Positions 56,000 to 64,000 of a stretch of DNA of 64,000 nt are shown here, in pieces; within the stretch, counting starts at the first letter, position 1; every line of letters starts with the position of its first letter. The position numbers and the translations under genes were made by a program. Below the pieces are notes generated by a model. It was not told where the DNA came from and made no database searches. It saw only the letters and a program-made list of their open reading frames with translations. Source of the stretch: Ambrosia x helenae. Lineage: Eukaryota > Streptophyta > Magnoliopsida > Asterales > Asteraceae. The stretch lies in assembly GCA_030844895.1 (NCBI GenBank), contig CM061231.1, positions 150,016,165 through 150,080,164 on the forward strand, in the 5' to 3' direction.

Positions 56000-56310
56000 T
56001 CTTATAAACTTTTTTAGGCTGGTGGGTGTGGGGATCGTCCCCGGCCCGTCTTGGGTCTGCCGGAACGGCCCACACCGCCCCTGTCGATGGAGGATCGGCC
56101 AAAACGCCCACAATGGGACGATTGAGATGGGCCATGTGATTGAATGCAAATGAATGCGTGTGTATGTATGTATCAACTGAAAGGGGGGAGGACTAGCTAA
56201 GGAGGACCATCCCACACATTTGGCTAGTCCATTTATGAAAAAGTACCTTCCTGAATGACGTGGCAGCTGATGTAGAGATGTAGAGGGTATCCCCACATCT
56301 TATATAATGT
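56000..56310. mobile_element. Possible Harbinger-like MITE next to the Helitron
   Basis: The left end contains GGTGGGTGTGGGGAT and the right end, reverse complemented, GATGTGGGGATACC. The interior is GC-rich compared with the flanks. The boundary and TSD are not clear. Confidence 0.4.
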
Positions 56311-56313
56311 TTA

Positions 56314-56342
56314 CTAGGTTTGAGACCCGTGGGGACCCACGG
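56314..56342 (-). terminator. Helitron 3' terminal hairpin and CTAG
   Basis: A seven-base-pair hairpin nine bases from the terminal CTAG; it acts as the rolling-circle replication termination signal in Helitrons. Confidence 0.8.
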
Positions 56343-56848
56343 TGCAAACCATAGTAAATAAAAAAATATATTAAACTAAGAATTGTATTACTCAAGTTTA
56401 GTGGCTACAACGTAAAGTGTTAAGAATAACGGTTAGTCTGATATTTTTTTTGTTATATAAACGTCATGCGTTGATATTAAATGGGTATTAAAATTAAAAC
56501 TAATATATAACTATGGTTTTCATGTCAAAGTGGATATTTTTTGTAAGCTATAAGTAACGTTAGTAATGAAAACCGATTACCTATTATGATCAGTACTCAA
56601 CCAAAGTATAAACTTTAACAAAAAATAACAAAAGGTATGAATACATTGTGTTTTTGTAAATGACTTTTTATCATATTTTTATTTTTAATGTAATTGTAAT
56701 TAGTACATAACTTGTTTTATTGACAAATGGCAACGCACTGTTCAAAGCACACAAAAAAAAGTTTCAAATAATACTTTATTATTTAAGTTGTATATACATA
56801 ACGTCAATAAAGATAAGTAAAAAATTGCATCAAAATTACTCACATTAT

Positions 56849-59800
56849 TCATAAATCCTGAAAGACTTCTTTGTACACAACGTTTGATGTTTTGTTCGTC
56901 AATTCACCATTTTCATCTACTATAACTATCTTCAATCCATCTCGACTTCTTACCCTTGAAAGCGCAACATACAACTGCCCGTGTGAAAAAACTGGATCCT
57001 TCAAATACAACCCAACTCTGGATAAGGATTGTCCTTGACTTTTGTTTATTGTCATTGCGAAAGAAACAGCAAGTGGAAATTGCCTTCTGTTAAATTTAAA
57101 AGGAATTTTCTTATCTAAGGGGGATAAAGTAATTCTTGGAATAAAAGTTCGCATTCCAATGTTACTTCCTGATATGATTTTCGCTTCAATGACACGTTTT
57201 CTCATTTTAACACCTTGTAACCTTGTCCCATTGCACAAACCGCTTTTCTGATCAATGTTTCTGAGTAACATTACGCGAACGCCAACTTTCAAAACCAAAC
57301 GATGGTTTGGTATTCCAGAAAACTTAAGACCATTCAGGACATCAGGAGAAACTAATCTTTCATCAACCTGTTTGTTAACATCTTCAGACTGGCAAACACT
57401 ATCCGAACTTAGATACTCAACTTCGTCACCGGGAAACATTGAAAGTAATATATCATTAATTTCATGAACAACTTCATTCTTCGGTGCCAATATAGCTCGA
57501 TCTTGAAAATAAGTCGGAATGTGGATGTTATCCAAAAGTGAAGGATAAACAAAGGCTATCAAATCAGAAACAGGATCCGAAGATTGGGAAATAAGTAAGT
57601 CATCAAGTATCAAAATAACATCCTGATCATCGCTTATTGTATCAACCTTTCCTTCTCCTATGTCCAGAAGCCAAGATGCAAACTTTTTAGTTTCCTCAAT
57701 ATCTGAACTGCAGCTTCCAGAAAGCAACCTCACATTTTTTTGTTAACTCTAAAACAGTGCATTTGTGCCAAATGTATGATGAACTTAAAGAGGCATTAAC
57801 AATGTCATGCCGAGTTCCATTTGGTACAACTGGTAGAATTTGCCTAAAGTCACCCCCAAACACAACAACCTTTCCACCAAATAACAAATCAAACGACTCA
57901 TCAGAATGTACACCAAATACATCTTTTAAACTTCGATCTAGTGCTTCAAAAGCATGTTTATGAGTCATGGGTGCTTCATCCCATATAATCAAGTCAGTTT
58001 GTTTAACCAGCTGTGCAACATCACTATTAGGTGGTATGAAGCACATAGAATCTTCAGTTAGGTTTATAGGAATACGAAACCTGGAATGTGTTGTCCTACC
58101 ACCGGCCAATAGCAAAGAAGCGATACCACTCGAAGCAACATTCAAAACAATCTTTCTTTTACATCTTATGGATGAAGATAGAGTCTTCCATAGGAAAGTT
58201 TTACCCGTACCACCGTAACCATAAACAAAAAAAACCCCTCCTTTTTTTCCTCAACAGATTTAATTACACAATTATAAATATTTTTTTGTTCATCTGTTAA
58301 AGAAGAGAACTGAGAATCAAATTCTTCAACCAAACTGTTTGAGTCATAGCCCAACTCCTTACAAATAAGACGATTTTCTAATAATGATAGAAACTCATTC
58401 TCAGGATATGGCATACCTACGAAATGTCGTAGACTGCAACTATTACGCAATAAGAACTTCTCAATATCAAGCAAAGCTAAATTCTTAAGTTCGTCGTCTG
58501 AAAGGATCAAATCTGGGAAAAAAAATGTGTTAGAATGGAATATATAGAATAAAATTAACATATAAAATGAATAATTGAATATGTGGAACCATAAAAAATA
58601 GTATAATTTACATTCCTAATAATTATGAATCATTACAATTTAGTATATGTCCAAACAATTCTAGAAAATCTATTTTAAAGTAATAATATATTAAAAAAAG
58701 TTAAAAACCTGGACAGTTTGAATCTATTCTTCTCTTGCGTAAAATGTCATCAAACAAATAATTCCATGTTTCCTCCCACACAATGTCAGGTCTTGACAAA
58801 CTGTTGGACGCTAAAAGAGTTGCAAATAAGTTTCTGAGATAAGGGCCAGAACCTGCAAAAGCCGCTTCCTTTATTGCTTCAACATATTCTGTATCATCAT
58901 CCAGGAGTCCCATTGCGTAGCATGCATCCCTAAAAGATGATTGTACTTTCCCATCAACTTTAAGAATATCTTGAAATGATGTTGGTCCTTTAACCTTATT
59001 CAAAAGCATTCTCAAAAAATAAGCTTCGCCAACAGAAGCAGGAACTGAATGAATTCGACCAATTGACTTTATTCTTTGCCTAACCTCCCATTTTCGTTCT
59101 TGTGCTTTCCAAACATATTGTGAAGGGAATTGGATGTAAGTTAGTTGCCTTGCATTGGCATCAATTTTGTTGCGTTCCATCCAACCCAAAAACATAGAGG
59201 AAGCACAAGAGGGTTTATTGAGAACGTCGTCAATGTCCTGCGTAGGATCGAAAACAATTCTTTGTTCACCGGGTAGATGAAAAGGTAGTCTCATTACAGG
59301 AGGTGACCTGTAATGAATATCATATGAGAATATTCTCCATGAAGCCTCACACGCAGAAATATAACAACAATCATAAAATCCTTTGACTTCATCAACAACT
59401 TTGTCTTCACCGGGTACTTTCTTGCTTTCGACAAAATTAAGAGTAACTCTATCTGGACCCTTGTTAATGTATTTAAATAAATACTTAATGGATCCAGCTT
59501 GGTTACACCATTCAACGTTGATATGAGCCTGGTATCTTTTAAGAAGTGTCTTGTTATATGGAACAACATATCTGTTATCTAATTGCTCACCAGACTTTTC
59601 TACAAACGAACCATTATCTCTGCGTCTATACACTGCATAACCTTCAGTATCAATAGAAGTCTCATTCTGGAAATTTTTTGGGAAGTTTTTTGAACATTTG
59701 TCATTGACCATACACGGACAACTCATGTTCAAAGGACCACAAGGACCGTGAATCATAAATTCACGTACAAGTTCATACAATTATGGCTCTTCATCTTTAT

Positions 59801-62110
59801 TCGGTATCTCTGCTGAAATGAACTTGTCAATATGGTCAACTGTAGGAAGCTTATAACCAGCAGCCATAAACAAACAAATGTGTGCGTGTGGTAATCCACG
59901 TTTTTGAAACTCAACGGTATATACAGCTGCAAAGTATTGAGACCAACCAAAAGAAAATAAGTTAGAAATGTTATAAAAAAATAAATGTTGTTGTAATAAA
60001 AATTAACTTCATGTGTTCGCACCAGCTTCAACAGTCCCAAATAAGTGTTTATCTTTCAGGTCTTTAATGATGGAATCAAGTTTAATCTTAAACAACCTGC
60101 ATAAAATGTTTGGCCTATCTTCGGGTCTAAGAGTGGTATCTTGAAGATATCTTCTCATCTCTGGCCATTTAGGATTACAAGTGATTGTAATAAAATTGTC
60201 AGGGTATCCGTACCACTTACATATTGCCATTGCGTCTAGATAATTTTGCATCATATATCTAGCGCCACCTGTGAAGGAAGATGGAATAATAACTCGTTGA
60301 CCCATGGTTGATGTTTCTGTTTGTCCTTCTTCTCTTTGTTTGCTTAGGACATTATGCTTCTCACTCCTAAGAACGGTTTGCTTACCCCTAATGTAATTTA
60401 GTCTTTCCATCTCAATCATTGTATACGAATCAACTATAAATTGCTGCAAAAGCCTTCGTGCATTAAGAATTAGCGAGTATTCATTACTCCTATCTTGAAG
60501 TCTATAAGCAAAAAACTCCCTCATTGTTACACTTTCACGTTTTTTGTTTTTTGTGTTTGAAGATGAGCCCTCATCTGGTAAGGAAACATTTTTTTGACAG
60601 TCATCTTTTTTGTTTTTTGAACTTGAAGACGAGCTTTCATTTGGTAAGGGAACATCTTTGTGAAGGATGTCAATTCTATATCCATCGTCACCATAAGGAA
60701 GCAACAATGGATACTGAAGAGCAAGATACGAAGGATGTAACTCACTAACTCTTTTTAGCTTTCCATCAATGGTCTGCACAATAATATCACGTTTATCTGT
60801 TTCTTCATTAAGGTCACCAATTATCAATCCAGCAACTTCAGAAACCGTGGGTAGGTTGTAGGTTCTACATTCTTCTTTCTTCATTCTGTTTAATCGAAGC
60901 TTGACTTGTGCATCAGGATTCTTCTGAAAACAATCTCTCGCCATTCTATAAGATTTCACCAAGGAGTTTTTGGCATCCAACATTTTTTTCAATTCCTTTA
61001 CAATTTGAAATTCAAGGGCCTTTTCTGATGAGTATTCCTCATCTGCATCACTATAAATAAAATGAATACATTAGAATCGAAAGTACTTAAAAATCCTTAA
61101 AGTTTTCTACAAAAGACAATAGAAAAATAACATACCCAACGACATTGATTCTATTCGAAACTTCATTTTCAGTATCATATATGTATAGCTGAGAGAATAC
61201 TGGATTTTGTCCACGTGATGGTAAAAGATTTCCCAAAGCATGGTAGTTATCACCACTTATACGATAGATGAATGGAGCATTACCATGATTTATAGACCTA
61301 TCAATTTTTCCACCCATGGATGTAAATGCAAACATAGAGTTGAATCGTCTTATGTTCTTTAAAAAGAATTTGTTTTTAGAATCAACTCCATTAAAATAGT
61401 CTTTATAACTGTGTGGCGCCTCCTTAAAAGGAGGAAGCATAACTTTTCCATAACCACAACACAGAGAGAAATTTTTTTTAGTATTACTTCTATTAAGCCC
61501 TCTAGTAGATTCACATCTCCACAGTCTAGCATTACAATCTTCACAAGTGACATTCTGATCACCATGGTCCAAGTAAGCTAAAAAAAGATATTCAAATTTA
61601 TTAAATGTACCATATTTCTAAACTAATGTTGAATTAATATTAAAAATATGTTTTATTAGTAGTTATTAGCGAAAAAAGACTACCTGGAGATATGCCTTGT
61701 ATTACATTGTTTGTCGTTACTCCATGCGGGTTTTCTAAGCATTCTTCGAAGTCAGCCATCGGTATGGGAGTAATACTGGGGCGTTTTCGTTTTAAATTCG
61801 ATGTTGACCACGTGTTGCATATGTTAGAAAGCGGCAAACTTACACCTGAAGATCCTAACAAATTAAAATAATATAAGTTTGATAAATGTTGATTTATTAT
61901 AATATACTTTGTAAACATGACTAAACTAAACATACCAACAATGTCAACTGGGTGTGTTTGAGTGTTAGGTGTTATATTTAGTTTTCCTTTGTTAGTCCGC
62001 TTAGAATCCAAGATACGCTTTCTTTCTGTACGCCTTTGTTTATAAAACTCAGATAGATTGCTATGTTGCGATTCGTGACAAACTGCGTAAAAATTAAATA
62101 AATAAATGGA
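56849..62110 (-). pseudogene. Helitron RepHel protein (Rep nuclease plus PIF1-like helicase), decayed
   Basis: Read right to left. An N-terminal region with introns (about 62100-61640). A zinc-finger-like part CEDCNARLW (61572-61090). The Helitron_like_N domain (60992-60020; MREFFAYRLQDR, ITITCNPKWPEM). After an intron (about 60026-59928), the HUH motif GLPHAHICLF (about 59905-59876). The Rep C-terminal part (59780-58701; FMIHGPCG, KYLFKYINKG). The PIF1 helicase with Walker A GYGGTGKT (about 58220-58197), DEAP (about 57990), a GGDFRQILPV motif (about 57860) and C-terminal NKSQGQS and YVALSRVRS (57045, 56965). Breaks: an in-frame TAA just before 59780, a homopolymer frameshift next to Walker A (58230-58250), and another at about 57720. 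Confidence 0.88.
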
Positions 62111-62249
62111 ATGCTTTGAAAAAGAAGACAAACACAAAACGGGACAACACAATTCTATAATATACTAACATAAATAGATACGCTAACAAATGATGACATA
62201 AAAATAAAATAAATAATACCATTAGAGATGTCTGACAAATGTGTTTATA

Positions 62250-63830
62250 TAGTTATTCAATCAATTCAATAATAAGAAATGGATGAAAAAGTGGAGGTTA
62301 ATTAGCATTCGAATTAGCATTGTTATTATTGTTATAACATTATGGTGAAAGTCAAGAATTCAATAACATAACTGACGCATGTCAAGCATTATAGTTAGTT
62401 GTGATTTTTTTTATATATTCAATGTTATTTAACAAAATGTTCTTCATATGTTATGTCAAACATTATATACGTATTCAATCAATTCAATAATAAGAAATGG
62501 ATGAAAGAGTGGAGGGTAATTAGCATCCGAATTAGTTATAACATTATGTATTGATTGAATTTAGTCAAAGTTAAGCATTGAAACCATCAATTTCGACTTA
62601 CCATTCGAAATAGCATTGTTATTATTGTTATAACATTATGTATTGATTGAATTTAGTCAACGTCAAGCATTCCTTGATTAACTGGCGTATGTCAGGCATT
62701 ATATAGGTATTCAATCAATTCAATAATACGAAATGGATGAAAGAGTGGAGGGTAATATGCATCCGAATTAAAATTGTTATTATTGTTAAAACATTATGTA
62801 TTGATTGAATATAGTCAAAGTCAAGCATTCAATAACATAACTGCCGCATGTCAAGCATTAAAGTTAGTTGTGATTTTTTTTATCTATTCAATGTTATTTA
62901 ACAAAATGTTCTTCATATGTTATGTCAAGCATTATATAGGTATTCAATTAATTCAATAATAAGAAATGGATGAAAGAGTGGAGGGTAATTAGCATCCGAA
63001 TTAGCATTGTTATTATTGTTATAACATTATGTATTGATTGAATTTAGTCAAAGTTAAGCATTGAAACCATCAATTTCGCCTTAGCATTTGAATTAGCATT
63101 GTTATTATTGTTATAACATTATGTATTGATTGAAATTAGTCAACGTCAAGCATTCATTGATTAAGTTGCGTATGTCAAGCATTATATAGGTATTCATATA
63201 GGTATTCAATCAATTCAATAATACGAAATGGATGAAAGAGTGGAGGGTAATATGCATCCGAATTAAAATTGTTATTATTGTGAAAACATTATGTATTGAA
63301 TGAATATAGTCAAAGTCAAGCATTCAATAACATAAATGCCGGATGTGAAGCATTAAAGTTAGTTGTGATTTTTTTTTATCTATTCAATGTTATTTAACAA
63401 AATGTTCTCCATATGTTATGTCAAGCATTATATAGGTATTCAATTAATTCAATAATAAGAAATGGATGAAAGAGTGGAGGGTAATTAGCATCCGAATTAG
63501 CATTGTTATTATTGTTATAACATTATGTATTGATTGAATTTAGTCAAAGTTAAGCATTGAAACCATCAATTTCGCCTTAGCATTTGAATTAGCATTGTTA
63601 TTATTGTTATAACATTATGTATTGATTGAATTTAGTCAAGGTCAAGCATTCATTGATTAAGTTGCGTATGTCAAACATTATATAGGTATTCATATAGGTA
63701 TTCAATCAATTCAATAATACGAAATGGATGAAAGAGTGGAGGGTAATTAGCATCCGAATTAAAATTGTTATTATTGTTATAACATTATGTATTGATTGAA
63801 TTTAGTCAAAATTAAGCATTGAAACCATTA
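62250..63830. repeat. Higher-order tandem repeat, ~495-bp period made of ~233- and ~262-bp subunits
   Basis: The word 'attcaatcaattcaataa' (or 'attcaattaattcaataa') followed by 'gaaatggatgaaagagtgga' starts at about 62255, 62473, 62709, 62942, 63204, 63438 and 63699. Spacings of 233-236 and 261-262 alternate in the later copies, so pairs repeat every ~495 bp. Each unit also has 'ttgttattattgttataacattatgtattgattgaat'-type segments. It lies upstream of the Helitron gene. Confidence 0.85.
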
Positions 63831-63857
63831 ATACATCAATAAAAATCGCCTTAACAT

Positions 63858-64000
63858 TTATAGCATAGTCAAAGGTGGCATCCCATCAATAACTTCTTGT
63901 GTGTCAATCTTGGTAACAAAAAGCCTACGTTTGTCCGAACACCATTTGAAGAGGCAGTAGTCCCCAATAGAAATACCTTCTGATTCACGCAAGACATCCC
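63858..64000 (-). CDS. C-terminal part of an unknown protein, cut by the window edge
   Basis: The minus-strand frame is open from the right edge to a TAA at 63858-63860 (about 46 codons), ending EVIDGMPPLTML. It contains GISIGDYCLFKWCSDKRRL. The composition looks protein-like, unlike the tandem repeats beside it. I do not recognise the family with confidence; a B3-like or Helitron-associated protein is possible. It could be part of the Helitron or a neighbouring gene. Confidence 0.4.
   Translation of the reverse strand, partial: DVLRESEGISIGDYCLFKWCSDKRRLFVTKIDTQEVIDGMPPLTML

Larger units (their letters stand above)
56314..62220 (-). mobile_element. Helitron (rolling-circle transposon), minus strand; 5' end not located
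   Basis: The 3' end is at 56314. On the minus strand it shows hairpin CCGTGGG-tc-CCCACGG (56342-56327), then GTCTCAAAC, then CTAG, then a T in the flank, exactly the Helitron rule (hairpin, CTRR, insertion between A and T). The element encodes a Rep/helicase (RepHel) gene with a HUH motif and PIF1-type helicase. The 5' TC end should lie to the right, within or beyond the tandem repeats at 62250-63830. No TSD is expected. Confidence 0.85.

Noticed and set aside
57042..58300. Plus-strand frames opposite the Helitron helicase
   Set aside because: Antisense of recognisable PIF1 helicase motifs on the minus strand.
62250..63830. CRISPR-like array (regular repeats)
   Set aside because: The units are about 233-262 bp with no conserved short repeat/unique spacer pattern, and the DNA is clearly eukaryotic; it is a higher-order tandem repeat.

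Overview
This is a stretch of plant nuclear DNA, most likely from a eudicot (possibly Asteraceae, but that is only a guess from repeat style). The reasons are the GT-AG introns, the telobox/site II type promoter elements, plant-specific transposon families and AT-rich spacers. It is dominated by nested transposable elements. I recognise one intact protein-coding host gene and one duplicated cluster of small nucleolar RNA (snoRNA) genes; nearly every other long reading frame belongs to a mobile element.

Layout, left half. 1-1075 is a decayed endogenous pararetrovirus fragment (movement-protein region, minus strand). 1357-2865 is a remnant of a Mutator-like element (MULE). 3126-8835 is a hAT transposon with an exact 8-bp target-site duplication (TSD), itself hit by a small MULE (3894-5042) and by a solo LTR (6898-7814). 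8970-9979 is snoRNA cluster A: two related three-hairpin H/ACA-like RNAs, one C/D RNA and one two-hairpin H/ACA RNA, behind site II and TATA motifs. 10677-27790 is a second copy of the same ancestral segment (MULE remnant plus snoRNA cluster B), spread out by insertions. A 10.9-kb Copia element (10849-21741) carries a 4.6-kb MuDR-type MULE (11723-16349). Further right are two small MULEs (22672-23390, 23432-26366); the second contains a Harbinger-like element (24546-26341), which contains a hAT MITE (25059-25768). A Harbinger MITE (27398-27735) and a truncated LINE (27944-28270) follow.

Layout, right half. After several hAT MITEs (28856-29497, 30002-30933) comes the intact 14-exon nucleobase-ascorbate transporter gene (36133 down to 32163, minus strand, 519 codons). 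Its upstream side holds Helitron-like terminal hairpins, microsatellites, a hAT MITE and a SINE. Old Gypsy LTR remnants around 40680-42550 and 52844-53200 are split by a very young 10.3-kb chromovirus-type Gypsy element (42555-52838) with nearly identical LTRs but a gag deletion, an altered reverse-transcriptase active site and a stop codon. 56314 to beyond 62150 is a Helitron on the minus strand (Rep/PIF1-type helicase pseudogene with a recognisable 3' hairpin and CTAG end), preceded by a ~495-bp higher-order tandem repeat. A short coding tail of unknown identity runs off the right edge.

The most interesting content is the snoRNA cluster. Paired base changes between its copies keep the predicted stems, and the C/D RNA carries a 14-nt match to a conserved 25S rRNA segment. 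The ~210-nt three-hairpin RNAs have no identity I can assign.
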